Positions 27,968 to 37,937 of a stretch of 64,000 nt of DNA are shown here, one piece after another; the stretch's first letter is position 1, and every line of letters starts with the position of its first letter. Below the pieces are notes generated by a model. The model worked only from the letters and a program-made list of their open reading frames with translations, searched no databases and was not told the origin of the DNA. Origin of the DNA: Verrucomicrobiota bacterium (GTDB lineage: Bacteria > Verrucomicrobiota > Kiritimatiellia > RFP12 > UBA1067); assembly GCA_023269675.1 (NCBI GenBank), contig JAHFSX010000027.1, positions 1-64,000 of the forward strand, given 5' to 3'. The position numbers and the translations under genes are program-made.

Positions 27968-30900
27968 TCATTTCTGAGCAAAGATCCGAACGTTGTCGAT
28001 TTCAATGTCGGCAAAGCCCGAGAAGAACGAGAAGGTGTCCAAGTTCGGCAGCCAACTCTTGTCGGTGTATTCCAGCGCCACCTGTCCGTCGACAACCAGG
28101 GTCGCTTTCGGCGGCGCGAACTGCGCCACCACACGGTGCCACGTGCCGAGCTCCAGCCGCAGGCCGGGATTGCGCAAGGCTACCTCTTCGGTGTCGCGCC
28201 ACACATGGTCGGACATCTGGTTGTGCCACCCCAGACAGAGCAGGTACCCCGAACCGCGGGGCGTTCCCCACAGGCTCCGGCCGGCCGCCTCGTTCGCAGG
28301 GGTGAGCGTGGCAGCCGTCAAGGCGCCGCCGCTTCCCCACTTGCCGGCTTTGACATCGTATTCCACCCGCAGCGGCAGCGCCAGTTTGCGGGCATACGCG
28401 CAGTAGGAGAAGAAGCCTTTCGCCGCGATCACGCCGTCAGAGAGTCGGTAGGGGCTTTCCATCCAGTTGGCGGCACCGCTGAAAACCCAGTCGGTCCCCA
28501 AGCGGGGCCGGTTGAAATCGTCCGCGTAGATCAGCTTCCAGTCCACACCGCCGGCGAAAGGCAGCGTCGCGCCTTCGGGGATGGGCGCCGGCGGCCTCGG
28601 GTTCAACTCGGGCACGCCCGCGAGCTGCTCCGGCGGCAGCACCTGCACGTCGCCGGGTTCGACGCCGTCCGCGACCGACAGGCTCGCGCCGGCCCCCCAG
28701 CCCTCGCCGGCGTTGGCGACCTTCAGCAGGAAGATGTTGTCGCCTGGTTTCAGCGTGCTCGAGACTTGCCGGGAACGCGGCAGCAGCAGGGGCTCGCCGT
28801 TCAGCGTCAGCATGCCGGGGCCCACTTGGCAGACCAGCCCGAAGGGGACGGCCTTCTTCGCCCGCAGCACCACCAGCGCGAAGGCCGAGGCGGAACGCTG
28901 CGGCCCGAAGAGCTTGACGAAGTCCAGCTTCTGCGTGTTGACCGGCTCCCAGCCTCGCGGGCCCGCCAGGGTGTCGTAACGCGCCGCCAAATCCAGGCGG
29001 CGCTCGGGCCCGCGGACCGCCTTGTCGAGCTTGCCCTTGTCGTCGTTGGGGAAAGGTCCGCAAACCAGCCACCGCGTGATGGGCAGTCCCGCGCCGGGGT
29101 TGCCGACAGCGAGATCGCCGGTGCCCGACAGCGTCCAGCCTTCGCCCGCGGCGGTCCACTTGAGCGGCGCGCGGAAGGCGGTCGAGGCGCCGGGCTCGAG
29201 CGTCACCGGCAGGTCATGGCCCCAGGCTTTTCCGGGGGTGAGCGCCGCCTCGAGCGCGCCGATGCGGTATTTCAGGTGTTCCGCGAAAACGAGGGAGAGC
29301 CTGAAGGGCGGCGCATAGGTCTGGGGATCGACGTCCAGCCATTGCTTGAGCGTCCCGCCGACGCCGTCCGCGAGCGGCTTCGTGTTGTTGCACTGGGTTC
29401 TGAGGCCGGACACAAACAGCGCGTTCAGCAGCGCCTGCGGGTAGGCGCCGTTGCCGGGCGAGGCGGCCGCGAGCTTGGCCAGACCGGCGGCGCAGGCGCG
29501 GACGTCCTCTTCCAGCCCCGGCGCTTCCAGCGGTTTCACGGCCAGCCCTTTTAACCGGGCGACGGTGGCGGCGCAGCTTTCGGGGAGCGGCTCGCGCAGC
29601 GCAGACAGCCCGGCCAGCAGGCGTTCGGCGGGGTTGATGACCGGCTTGCCGCGGATCGGCTCAACCACCCGCTCGAAACGGTTGTTGCGGAGAACCGTCG
29701 CATCGGCGCCCACCGCGATCCCCACGTCGGTGTCGCTGATGACGTTCCCCTCGACGAGCGCGTTTCTGCCGCGCGCCACATTGATCAGCGCATTGTTGTC
29801 CAGCGTGTTGCCGCGGAATACGGTGCAGCGCCCGCCGCCGCTCACCATGCCGAGGTGGGCGTCGCGGTCGAAGCCCGCGCTCTCGGGCCCGCGGTAGTTG
29901 CTGCCGGCCCGGATCTCGTTGGCGAGGCACTGCATGCGCCAAGCCGGCTCGTCACGGTGTGTGGACATCTGTATCCCGCCGATGCGGGTGAAGGTGTTGC
30001 CGGCCATGATCCATTCGGTTCCGGCGGCGTAGCTCTGCACGATCGTCGCGTCGTGAAAATCATTGGCGACCAGGATATTCCGGTCGAAATTGTGGACGCA
30101 GAAGAAGATCAGCGAGCCGCCGTCCGGCTCGACCGTCCACGGCCGGTCCAGTTCGCATTTGAGCGCGTCATGGGAGACGACCCAGCGGTACTGCCCCGCG
30201 CCTTTGCCCTTCATGACGTAGAGGCAGGGCGGATGCCCCGGGGTTTTCTCGTGCCACCAGTTCATGAAGCCGTTCCAGCGCGGCTGTTTCTTGGCGTCCT
30301 CCTCGTCCAAGGCCATGCGCACGCCGTCGAGCGCGGCGACCTTGACCACGGTGTGACCGCCGCCGTCGGTGGTGAACACCTCGCCGTCGTGCCGCGGCGT
30401 CATCCCCATCCGGTTGCGGGCATAGTAGAGCTGCTTGCAGTAGACGCCGCCCCCGCGCGCCATCGGCCCGCCGTCCAGCGTGTTGTCCTCGAACACGACC
30501 CGCTGGCCCGCGAGCACGTAGATCGAGTCGCCCGCGAAGAGACGGTTGCCGCGGACCAGCGTGTCCGTGCCGGACACGTGGAGCGGGCCGTAGGAAGAGA
30601 AGATCTCGCAGCCGGTGACCTGGACATTGCTGCCGCCGAGATGGACCGCGTACGGCCCGTCCCCGATGGGCAGGAGGCGCGACGCGATCGCATCCGTGTC
30701 TTGCGCTTCGAAGCGGTTCAGGCGCAGGACGAGGCTGCGCAGGAACACGTTGCCGGCGCCGGGCGTGTCGGCGGCAGCGGAAACGATGCCCGCGCCATGG
30801 TTGGCCGCCAGCATCGTCAGCTCCTCCACGGCGAAGGAGTTGGAGCCTTGGATGAGCGCCGCCAGCGGCTCCTCGCGGTCGCGCCAGTAAAGCAGGCTCA

Positions 30901-31747
30901 GGTTCGTGCCCGCGCCCTTGAGCAGCACGCGCCGGGGAACCGCGAGGGTCCCGTTCAGCTGGAAACGTCCGCGGGGAACAGAAACGGTCCCGCCCCCTTC
31001 CGTGCCTGCGGCGTCCAGCGCCTGCTGCACGGCGTACGTGTCGTCGATGGCGTCGTTGGCGACCGCCCCGAACATCGTCACATCGAACACCTTGTTGCCC
31101 CACAGACGCGGCGGGGCTGCGATCTGGAGCTCCGCCGCCTTCCGCCAGCCGGCTGCGCCGCCGCAACCGTTGTGAACGCTGACTTGGCACGCGCCTGTGG
31201 GCAAATCCGCGGGCAGCTCGACCGTGAGCGCCCAGCCGTCCTGTTGGCTCGGCTTGAGAATCCGTTCGCGGCCGCCGCACCGGAGGGCGACCCTCGCCTG
31301 GCCGTCCACGCTCAGGCAGGAGCCGAAGAGGCGGAGCCAGCCTCCGGGCGACGCTTCCCTGCCCCCGTCGCCCTGATGCCACCACGGCTTCGGCGCGTTC
31401 AGGTCGGCCGACTCCGAACGGCCGCTGTCGGCGACGACGGTGAAACGGTAGAGCCCCGGCTTCCAGTCTCGGGGCACCACAAAACTCAGCCCTTCGTCGT
31501 TGCACAGGATCGGCGCGCACGTGACGGTCTTCAGAATTTGCGGCGGCCCGTTTTGCCCGGGCTTGCCGGCGTCGCCGTCTGCCATGTTCTGGATCTCGAT
31601 CTTCGGTTGTGCCCCCCAGCCCCAACCCTGGACCATCACGGCCTCGCCCGGCTTGACCGGATCAGACGCCCAGAACACGGCGGGCACATCCGCCCAAACC
31701 GCCGACGCCCACGCGGCGGCGGCTATCCACGCTGTGATCTTCCCCAT
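27968..31747 (-). CDS. Large secreted right-handed beta-helix protein (pectate-lyase superfamily) with C-terminal jelly-roll domain
   Basis: This 1,259-residue exported protein has a signal peptide (AWIAAAAWASAVWA) and an N-terminal Ig/TIG-like region to about residue 210. A pectate-lyase-3-type beta-helix spans roughly 215-650, beginning KVFDVTMFGAVANDAIDDTYAVQQAL and containing repeated helix rungs (VRGNRLFAGDS, FRGNTLDNNALI, LRNNRFERVVE). A helical/sandwich middle section follows, and the last about 190 residues form a LamG/jelly-roll-like domain (YADDFNRPRLGTDWVF, WHRVVAQFAPPKATLVVDG). The FGAVANDxxDD start is typical of polysaccharide lyases, epimerases and GH28-like enzymes. No catalytic residues can be assigned. 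It is divergent from the acetyl esterase gene, in a carbohydrate-degradation cluster. Confidence 0.78.
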   Translation of the reverse strand: MGKITAWIAAAAWASAVWADVPAVFWASDPVKPGEAVMVQGWGWGAQPKIEIQNMADGDAGKPGQNGPPQILKTVTCAPILCNDEGLSFVVPRDWKPGLYRFTVVADSGRSESADLNAPKPWWHQGDGGREASPGGWLRLFGSCLSVDGQARVALRCGGRERILKPSQQDGWALTVELPADLPTGACQVSVHNGCGGAAGWRKAAELQIAAPPRLWGNKVFDVTMFGAVANDAIDDTYAVQQALDAAGTEGGGTVSVPRGRFQLNGTLAVPRRVLLKGAGTNLSLLYWRDREEPLAALIQGSNSFAVEELTMLAANHGAGIVSAAADTPGAGNVFLRSLVLRLNRFEAQDTDAIASRLLPIGDGPYAVHLGGSNVQVTGCEIFSSYGPLHVSGTDTLVRGNRLFAGDSIYVLAGQRVVFEDNTLDGGPMARGGGVYCKQLYYARNRMGMTPRHDGEVFTTDGGGHTVVKVAALDGVRMALDEEDAKKQPRWNGFMNWWHEKTPGHPPCLYVMKGKGAGQYRWVVSHDALKCELDRPWTVEPDGGSLIFFCVHNFDRNILVANDFHDATIVQSYAAGTEWIMAGNTFTRIGGIQMSTHRDEPAWRMQCLANEIRAGSNYRGPESAGFDRDAHLGMVSGGGRCTVFRGNTLDNNALINVARGRNALVEGNVISDTDVGIAVGADATVLRNNRFERVVEPIRGKPVINPAERLLAGLSALREPLPESCAATVARLKGLAVKPLEAPGLEEDVRACAAGLAKLAAASPGNGAYPQALLNALFVSGLRTQCNNTKPLADGVGGTLKQWLDVDPQTYAPPFRLSLVFAEHLKYRIGALEAALTPGKAWGHDLPVTLEPGASTAFRAPLKWTAAGEGWTLSGTGDLAVGNPGAGLPITRWLVCGPFPNDDKGKLDKAVRGPERRLDLAARYDTLAGPRGWEPVNTQKLDFVKLFGPQRSASAFALVVLRAKKAVPFGLVCQVGPGMLTLNGEPLLLPRSRQVSSTLKPGDNIFLLKVANAGEGWGAGASLSVADGVEPGDVQVLPPEQLAGVPELNPRPPAPIPEGATLPFAGGVDWKLIYADDFNRPRLGTDWVFSGAANWMESPYRLSDGVIAAKGFFSYCAYARKLALPLRVEYDVKAGKWGSGGALTAATLTPANEAAGRSLWGTPRGSGYLLCLGWHNQMSDHVWRDTEEVALRNPGLRLELGTWHRVVAQFAPPKATLVVDGQVALEYTDKSWLPNLDTFSFFSGFADIEIDNVRIFAQK

Positions 31748-31882
31748 CGTGTGTTCTCTCCCGAAGCGATACGAGCCTCATTGATTTGAAATACAGTAGC
31801 TGAGCGAGGCGAGCCTGTCAAACGCATGAGAAAGGCGGACCGCTTGATTCGAGGCCTGCAACGCCAAGAAAACGCGGTGGGC

Positions 31883-31911
31883 TTGCTCAGGCTGGGAAGT
31901 TCTGCTAAGTT
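31883..31911 (+). promoter_or_regulatory. Possible promoter upstream of the acetyl xylan esterase gene
   Basis: TTGCTC and TAAGTT are separated by 17 bases, ending about 30 bases before the ATG at 31942. Each hexamer keeps four of six consensus bases, so this is only a moderate match. Confidence 0.3.
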
Positions 31912-31941
31912 TCATCACATTAAATTGTAAAGGGACATGCT

Positions 31942-33189
31942 ATGCACACTCGCTTCATTGTTGCGGCCCTCGCGGCCTTGCTCAACGTAACCGCGTCGAT
32001 GGCGGGAACCCTCGCGCTCAACTGGTCGACCGACAAGGAGCCGGTCTCTTATCTGCCCAACGAGACCATGACCTTCAAGGTGCAGCTCGTCGATGACGGC
32101 AAGCCGCTCGCGGGCAAGACCCTCAAATGGCTGCGCACCGGCGACGACGGGAAGAGCGCCACAGGCGAGGGCACGAGCTCGGAAGGGCAGCCGCTTGAAA
32201 TCAAGACCTCCACGGACAAGCCCGGTTTCGTGCGCATAGAGGTCTCGGTCCTCAACGCCGACGGCACGCCTGTGAAAGACGCGAAGAACGCCCCCCTGAA
32301 GTTCGAGGGCGGCGCCGGCGTCGAGCCTGCCAAGCTCGCGGGCTATCCGGAGCCCGCGGACTTCGATGCCTTCTGGAAGACGCAAAAGGCCCGCCTCGCG
32401 GCTGTCCCGCTGAAGGCCAGCCTCACCGAGGTCGCCTCCAAGAATCCCAAATGTCAGGTCTTCGACGTGAAGATCGATTGCGCCGGAGGCAAGCCCGTCT
32501 CGGGCTACCTCTCGATTCCGAAGAACGCCAAGGAGAAGTCTCTGCCCGCCCAGCTCAGCTTCCGGGGTTACAGCGTGTGCGGCGCCGATCCTGAGCCATA
32601 CGACGGCATGATCGTCCTCCAGATCAACGCGCACGGCATCGAGAACGGACGCGAGCCCGCTTACTACAAGGCCCTGCAGGAGGGCGCTCTCAAGGGGTAC
32701 GGCTTCAACAACGCGGAGAATGCCAAGCCTGAAACTGCCTACTTCAACGGCATGATGCTGCGCGTGATGCGGGCGCTGGAGTACCTCAAGTCGCGCCCCG
32801 AGTGGAACGGCAAGACGCTCATCGCCTCGGGCGGCAGCCAGGGCGGCCTCCAGGCCGTCACGGCCGCGGCGCTCGACCGCGACGTCACCCGCTGCAACGC
32901 CTCCAAGCCCTGGTGTTGCGACCTGGGCGGGATCAAGCTCGGACGCCTGCGCGGCTGGCGGCCGGACTATGCCGACGGGCTCGGCTACTACGATGTCGTG
33001 AACATGGCCAAGCGCGTCACGTGCGAGACCTTCATCAGCGCCGGTCTCGGCGATTACGTCTGCCCGCCCTCCGGCGTTTCGGTCCTTTACAACAACGTCA
33101 AGGCTCCGAAGACCATCGAGTACATCCAGGGGTCGACGCACGGCTACACCCCGCCGAACCCGAAGAAGCAGAGCATCAGCAGCAAGTGA
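31942..33189 (+). CDS. Acetyl xylan esterase (AXE1/CE7-like), secreted
   Basis: This 415-residue exported alpha/beta hydrolase has a signal peptide (FIVAALAALLNVTASMAG), an N-terminal Ig-like domain of about 100 residues, and a catalytic domain starting at PAKLAGYPEPADFDAFW. That start matches the AXE1 family, which removes acetyl groups from xylan oligomers or cephalosporins. The nucleophile Ser is in ASGGSQGGLQA, the Asp in SAGLGDYVCPPSG and the His in GSTHGYTPP. AAGGGA lies just before the ATG. Neighbouring genes encode a beta-helix protein, a GH31/36-like hydrolase and a GH106-like enzyme, consistent with breakdown of an acetylated plant polysaccharide. Confidence 0.9.
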   Translation: MHTRFIVAALAALLNVTASMAGTLALNWSTDKEPVSYLPNETMTFKVQLVDDGKPLAGKTLKWLRTGDDGKSATGEGTSSEGQPLEIKTSTDKPGFVRIEVSVLNADGTPVKDAKNAPLKFEGGAGVEPAKLAGYPEPADFDAFWKTQKARLAAVPLKASLTEVASKNPKCQVFDVKIDCAGGKPVSGYLSIPKNAKEKSLPAQLSFRGYSVCGADPEPYDGMIVLQINAHGIENGREPAYYKALQEGALKGYGFNNAENAKPETAYFNGMMLRVMRALEYLKSRPEWNGKTLIASGGSQGGLQAVTAAALDRDVTRCNASKPWCCDLGGIKLGRLRGWRPDYADGLGYYDVVNMAKRVTCETFISAGLGDYVCPPSGVSVLYNNVKAPKTIEYIQGSTHGYTPPNPKKQSISSK

Positions 33190-33279
33190 CCCGGGCGACG
33201 CGAGGGGAATGGGTTAGGGGCTTGAAGCGCGCTTGAGCGGATAGACGCAACCGGGAACCCGGATGCAAGGGGAATGCGG

Positions 33280-36042
33280 ATGAGGAAGATGTTGGCTGTT
33301 CTGGCCGTGCTGGTCGCGGCTGGCGCGCGCGGCGTGTCGTTGGAGGAGGGGTTCGCCCAGCCGCCCCGCGAGGTGCGGCCGCAGGTCTGGTGGTGGTTCA
33401 GCACTTACAAGCAGGCGTCGGACGCATGCATCACGCGCGATCTCGAGGGCCTGCGGGCCGTCGGCATTTCCGGTTTCCATATCTACGGCGGCTCGTCGGA
33501 CCCCTCGCCGCAGTGGCGGGCCAAGGTGCGCTGGGCTCTGCACGAGGCCGCGCGCCTCGGCCTCGACGCGGTGATGATGCTCGGCTCGGCGGGCTGCGAG
33601 TCGAAGCACACGCGGCCGGAGTTCGCGCAGAAGGAGTTGACGTTCTCCGAGGCGCGGGTGAAGGGCCCTGGACGCGCCGAGGTCGCGCTGCCGAAGAAGG
33701 GCGCGTCCAAGACGCCGAAGAACGCGGACGGCTCGCCCGCATATTACTGGGACATCGCCGTTTTCGCGCTGCCGGACACGAAGGAGCCCGTGCCGCTTGC
33801 CGCGGTGCGCGACATCTCGGCGTGCCTGGACGCGGCCACGGGACGGGTCACGTGGGAAGCCCCCGCAGGCGCCTGGCGTCTCCTGCGCGTCGGCTACGCG
33901 CCGAACATCTTCGGGTGGAACGGCTGCTACATCGACCACCTGAGCCGGGCCGCGTTCGACGAGCACTGGCGCATCACGATGGACCCGCTGCTGTCTGAGC
34001 TGACGCCCGGCGAGCGCGGCGCGCTCAAGGGCGTCATGTGCGACAGCTGGGAGGCGGGGAGCGTGAGCTGGACGCAGACCTTCCCCGAGGAGTTTTCCAA
34101 GCTCCGCGGCTACGACGTGCGGCCCTGGCTGCCGGCGCTGGCGGGGGCGGTGCTGGAAGGCGCGCCGAAAACCGCGCGTTTTCAGCGCGATTTCAAGGAG
34201 ACGGTCAGCGAGCTGCTGGCGGAGAACCACTATGCCTATCAGCGCGAGGTCGCTCACAAACACGGGCTGGTCTCGATCGCCGAAGCCGCGGGCCCGCACC
34301 AGCACCAGGCAGACGTGGTGCGCCTCTCGGGGCGCTGCGACGTGTCGATGGGCGAGTTCTGGATGCCGTCCGCGCACCGGCCCTCGCCGCCGCAACGCTT
34401 TATGGTGCGCGACGCCGCGACGGCCGCGCACGTTTACGGGATCCGCGAGGTGCTGGCCGAATCGTTCACCACGATCAACACCTACTGGACCGAGTCGCCC
34501 GCCACGATGAAGCCCGCGGCCGACCGCGCGTTCTGCGACGGGCTCAACCGCATCTGCTACCACGGCATGATGCTCTCGCCCTCGCTGACGGCCAAGCCCG
34601 GCCAGGTCCGCGACGTGGGCACGCACTACAACCCGCAGACCACGTGGTGGAGCCAGTCGGCCGCCTTCAACCTTTATCTGAGCCGGTGTTCCTGGATGCT
34701 TCAGCAGGGGAGCTTCGTCGCCGATGCGCTGCTCTACCACGGCGACGGGCTCGGCCTGTTTGCGGGGCTGAAGACGCCCAGCGACGCGCTGGGCGACGGC
34801 TTCGACTATGACTTCTGCAACACCGAGGTTCTTGAGCGCGCGACCGTCAGGCAGGGGTTCATCGTGCTGCCTGCCGGTCCCCGCTACCGCGTGCTGATGC
34901 TCTCTGAGCGCAGTCCCGACGCCGCCCGCATGGGGCCCGGCAAGCTGCCGCCGCAAAAACCGTTGACGCCGGTGAAGCATCCGCTCACCTTGTCAGCCCT
35001 GCGGAAGATCGCGGAGCTGGTGCGGGCGGGCGCGACGGTGGCGGGCGCGCGGCCGGTCGGGCCTTCCAGCATGGACGACGACAGCGCGGCGTTTCATGCG
35101 CTGGCGGACGAGCTGTGGGGCCCGCGCGGCGCGACGTCAAACGGCGCCGTGCGCCCGGTCGGCCAAGGGCGCGTGATCCCCTCGCTCGCCGGCGCGCGCG
35201 AGGTGCTGCGGACGGACGGCGTCGCGCCCGATTTCACGTGCCAAGGCGTGAGCGGCAACGGGTGCGTCGACTGGATCCACCGCGCGACCGGAGACGCGGA
35301 CATCTACTTTGTGGCGAGTCGCGAGCCTGCGGAGGAGCGCGTGAGCTGTGCCTTCCGGGTGACGGGGAGGCAACCCGAAATCTGGGACGCGGTGACGGGC
35401 GAGACCGCGCCGGCGGCGTTCAACGAGGCGGACGGCGTGACGCGCGTGGCGCTCGCGCTTCCGCCCTGCGGCTCGCGCTTTATCGTGTTCAGGAAGGCAG
35501 AAAACCGGAAACTTATAATCGGGAGCCCGGCAGGAATAAACGCGGCAGCGGAGCACCAGTTGCAGGTGCTGGGCGGGCCGTGGCAGGTGGCGTTCGATCC
35601 CAAGTGGGGCGGGCCGGAAGCGGTGACCTTCGGCACGCTGCAGGATTGGACGGTGCGGCCCGAGGAGGGCATCCGGCATTATTCAGGAACCGCGGCTTAC
35701 CGGATCAGCTTTGAGGCGGACGCCGCGCTGGTTCAGGCTGGCCAACGCGTCTGTCTCGATCTCGGCGCGGTGCAGGCGGTGGCGGAGGTCACGCTCAACG
35801 GGCAGCCGCTCGGCACGCTCTGGACGCCGCCGTGGCGGCTGGAGGTGACGCGGGCGCTGAAGGCCGGCGCCAACGCCTTGGAGATCCGCGTGACGAACCT
35901 GTGGCCCAACCGGCTGATCGGCGATGCCTCGCTGGCACAGGAGAAGCGCTTCACGGAGACGAACCGCAACCCGTACACGCCCGACTCGACGCTCTTGCCG
36001 TCCGGCCTGCTCGGTCCCGTGCGGCTGCTGGTGTGCCCGTGA
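33280..36042 (+). CDS. Secreted GH106-like alpha-L-rhamnosidase family protein
   Basis: This 920-residue exported protein starts with MRKMLAVLAVLVAAGARG. The ATG at 33280 is preferred over 33274 because AAGGGGA is six bases upstream of it. The N-terminus of the mature protein (REVRPQVWWWFSTYKQASD) and the barrel segments match large GH106-type hydrolases, which cleave rhamnose from pectic or glycoside substrates. The C-terminal galactose-binding-like fold contains LEIRVTNLWPNRLIGD, a hallmark of this group. Catalytic residues are not assigned. It is 90 bases downstream of the acetyl esterase gene on the same strand and is likely part of the same unit. Confidence 0.78.
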   Translation: MRKMLAVLAVLVAAGARGVSLEEGFAQPPREVRPQVWWWFSTYKQASDACITRDLEGLRAVGISGFHIYGGSSDPSPQWRAKVRWALHEAARLGLDAVMMLGSAGCESKHTRPEFAQKELTFSEARVKGPGRAEVALPKKGASKTPKNADGSPAYYWDIAVFALPDTKEPVPLAAVRDISACLDAATGRVTWEAPAGAWRLLRVGYAPNIFGWNGCYIDHLSRAAFDEHWRITMDPLLSELTPGERGALKGVMCDSWEAGSVSWTQTFPEEFSKLRGYDVRPWLPALAGAVLEGAPKTARFQRDFKETVSELLAENHYAYQREVAHKHGLVSIAEAAGPHQHQADVVRLSGRCDVSMGEFWMPSAHRPSPPQRFMVRDAATAAHVYGIREVLAESFTTINTYWTESPATMKPAADRAFCDGLNRICYHGMMLSPSLTAKPGQVRDVGTHYNPQTTWWSQSAAFNLYLSRCSWMLQQGSFVADALLYHGDGLGLFAGLKTPSDALGDGFDYDFCNTEVLERATVRQGFIVLPAGPRYRVLMLSERSPDAARMGPGKLPPQKPLTPVKHPLTLSALRKIAELVRAGATVAGARPVGPSSMDDDSAAFHALADELWGPRGATSNGAVRPVGQGRVIPSLAGAREVLRTDGVAPDFTCQGVSGNGCVDWIHRATGDADIYFVASREPAEERVSCAFRVTGRQPEIWDAVTGETAPAAFNEADGVTRVALALPPCGSRFIVFRKAENRKLIIGSPAGINAAAEHQLQVLGGPWQVAFDPKWGGPEAVTFGTLQDWTVRPEEGIRHYSGTAAYRISFEADAALVQAGQRVCLDLGAVQAVAEVTLNGQPLGTLWTPPWRLEVTRALKAGANALEIRVTNLWPNRLIGDASLAQEKRFTETNRNPYTPDSTLLPSGLLGPVRLLVCP

Positions 36043-36046
36043 GGCC

Positions 36047-36928
36047 TTATCCCGCGCCCATGGTGTGGTTGAGGAGGTAGCCGATGCCGAATGAGATGGT
36101 CGCGACGCCCGTGGAGAGGCCGGCCATCTCCAGGAAGCTCCGGCGGAAGGGCGCGTCCTTGGCCACGCTGAGGTAGAAGTTGAAGAGCGCGATGATCACC
36201 AGGGCGGAGGCGAGCATCAGGACCAGCGCGATCTTGACGTGGGGGATGAGCAGGTAGGGCAGGATGAGGACGACCACCGTGCAGACATAGGCGATGCCGG
36301 TATAGCAGGCGGTCTTGCCCGGATGACGGTCGGTGGCGTTGCCGTCGGCGCGCGCCTGCAGGAAGGCGGAGGCCGCCATGGACATGGCCGCGGCCAGGCC
36401 GGTGATGAGGCCGGTCATGGCGATGAGGCGCGAGCCGCTCAGCGCGAAGGTGAACCCCGCGAGCGCGCCCGTGAGCTCCACCAGCGCGTCGTTGAGCCCC
36501 AGCACGATGGCCCCCATGTAGTTGAGGCGCTCGTCGTCCAGCATCGCGAGCAGCGCGGCCTCGTGCGCATCCTCCTCGTCCGCGATGCGCGCGAAGCCCG
36601 GCGTGACGGCCGCGAGCGAGCGGTAGGTGTCACCCGCGCGGCTTTCGCGGTTCTCCATGAGCTTGAGGCCGAAGGTCAGGCCGAAGACCCGCGCGACCAG
36701 GATGTCGCGGGCGGCCCGGAGGCGGTTCGGCGCGCCTTCCTCGCCGAGCAGCGCGGCGAGGTGGGACGCATGGTTGCGCTCGTCGTTGGCGATGCGCTCG
36801 AGCAGGTCGCGGTTGGGCCCGGCGGGCTGACGTTGCGCGAGGCTCAGGTAGACCCTGTTCTCCGTTAGCTCATTGCGGAGTTGGGCGCGGAGTTCGGCAC
36901 GTTGGGCTGAGGTCAAATCGATATTCAT
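36047..36928 (-). CDS. Ferritin-like domain fused to VIT1/CCC1-family transporter (MbfA-like)
   Basis: This 293-residue inner-membrane protein combines an N-terminal ferritin/rubrerythrin-like four-helix domain with a VIT/CCC1 transporter domain. In the first part, the spaced metal-ligand motifs ENRVYLSLAQRQ, ERIANDERNHASHL and IADEEDAHEAAL are visible. The C-terminal part has about five hydrophobic spans, including GLNDALVELTGALAGFTFAL and a final span near FGIGYLL. MbfA-type proteins oxidise and export iron or manganese to protect against metal stress. It is convergent with the GH106-like gene, with four bases between the stops. Confidence 0.9.
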   Translation of the reverse strand: MNIDLTSAQRAELRAQLRNELTENRVYLSLAQRQPAGPNRDLLERIANDERNHASHLAALLGEEGAPNRLRAARDILVARVFGLTFGLKLMENRESRAGDTYRSLAAVTPGFARIADEEDAHEAALLAMLDDERLNYMGAIVLGLNDALVELTGALAGFTFALSGSRLIAMTGLITGLAAAMSMAASAFLQARADGNATDRHPGKTACYTGIAYVCTVVVLILPYLLIPHVKIALVLMLASALVIIALFNFYLSVAKDAPFRRSFLEMAGLSTGVATISFGIGYLLNHTMGAG

Positions 36929-37018
36929 GCCGGGCAGTGTACCGCAGACGGAGGTGCGCTCGCCAGCGGAATTGCGGCTTGAAAACGGCGCGCGCAGGCG
37001 CTAAGTTAATCGCGATAT

Positions 37019-37063
37019 GTGCCGGGCACATTCGGAATGTGGCACGCCCATCCGTGGGCGTGC
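37019..37063. repeat. Tandem hairpins between the VIT and SDR genes
   Basis: GCACGCCCA and TGGGCGTGC form a perfect 9-bp stem around TCCG. Immediately upstream, CACATT and AATGTG plus GTGCC and GGCAC form a second bulged stem. The pair lies between divergent genes and could be a REP-like palindrome or part of the SDR leader. Confidence 0.5.
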
Positions 37064-37094
37064 GTCGGGTGTCGGGGTAAAATGAAGGAGCGTC

Positions 37095-37859
37095 ATGAAC
37101 ATGGGCAAACCGCTGACGGGTAAGACGGCGATTGTGACGGGCGCGAGCTCGGGGATCGGACGAGCGGTGGCGCTGACGCTGGCGCGGGACGGCGCGGCGG
37201 TGGTGATCCAGGCGCGCCGCAGGGAGCGGCTGGACGAGCTGGCGGCGGAGATCGCGGGGCTGGGCGGCGCGGCTTTGGCCGTGGCCGGCGATGCGGGCGT
37301 GCCGGCGGACCTCGACGCGCTGCTGGAAAAAACGCTGGCGTGGAGTGCGGGCGGGGGCAAGCTCGATATCGCCGTGATCAACGCGGGGCGCGGTCTGGCC
37401 GGCGGCATGCTCGGCAGCGACGAGGCCCAGTGGCAGGAGCTCTACCAGACCAACGTGCTCGGGGCGGCCCACCTGATGCGCCGGGCGGGGCAGCTCATGG
37501 TTCAGCGCCAGCGCGGGGACATCGTGGTGGTGGGGTCTGTGGTGGGGCGCAACATCTCGCCCTTCAGCGGCTTTTACGGGTCCAGCAAGTTCGCGGTCGG
37601 CGCGATGGCGGAGGCGCTCCGTCAGGAGGTCTGCGCCAAAGGGGTGCGCGTGTCGACGGTCATGCCCGGCATCGTGGCCAGCGAGTTCCAGCAGGTGGCG
37701 GGTTACAGCGCGGAGAACTTCGGCAAGAGCATCGCCCACTTCGGCCAGCTGCTCGAGCCGCAGGCCATCGCCGACGGGGTGGCGTGGCTGCTGGCCCTGC
37801 CGCCGCATGTCAACGTGAGCGAGATCATGATCCGCCCGACGGGCCAGAACTATCCGTGA
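37095..37859 (+). CDS. Short-chain dehydrogenase/reductase (SDR)
   Basis: This 254-residue classical SDR oxidoreductase uses NAD(P)(H). The cofactor-binding glycine motif is TGASSGIGRAV, the structural NAG appears in INAGRGL, and the catalytic Tyr and Lys are in FYGSSKFAV with the Ser in VVGSVVG. An Arg-rich turn after the second strand (QARRRERL) suggests preference for NADP(H). AAGGAG lies four bases before the ATG at 37095. Substrate is unknown. It follows a hairpin-containing intergenic region and precedes a secreted hydrolase gene separated by a palindromic element. Confidence 0.92.
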   Translation: MNMGKPLTGKTAIVTGASSGIGRAVALTLARDGAAVVIQARRRERLDELAAEIAGLGGAALAVAGDAGVPADLDALLEKTLAWSAGGGKLDIAVINAGRGLAGGMLGSDEAQWQELYQTNVLGAAHLMRRAGQLMVQRQRGDIVVVGSVVGRNISPFSGFYGSSKFAVGAMAEALRQEVCAKGVRVSTVMPGIVASEFQQVAGYSAENFGKSIAHFGQLLEPQAIADGVAWLLALPPHVNVSEIMIRPTGQNYP

Positions 37860-37937
37860 CCGCTTGTAACGCTCCGCGCGCTGCGCGTGTACTCCGGTAT
37901 GACGCTGACGTTTTTGCGGGTGCGTTCCGCAATCCAA

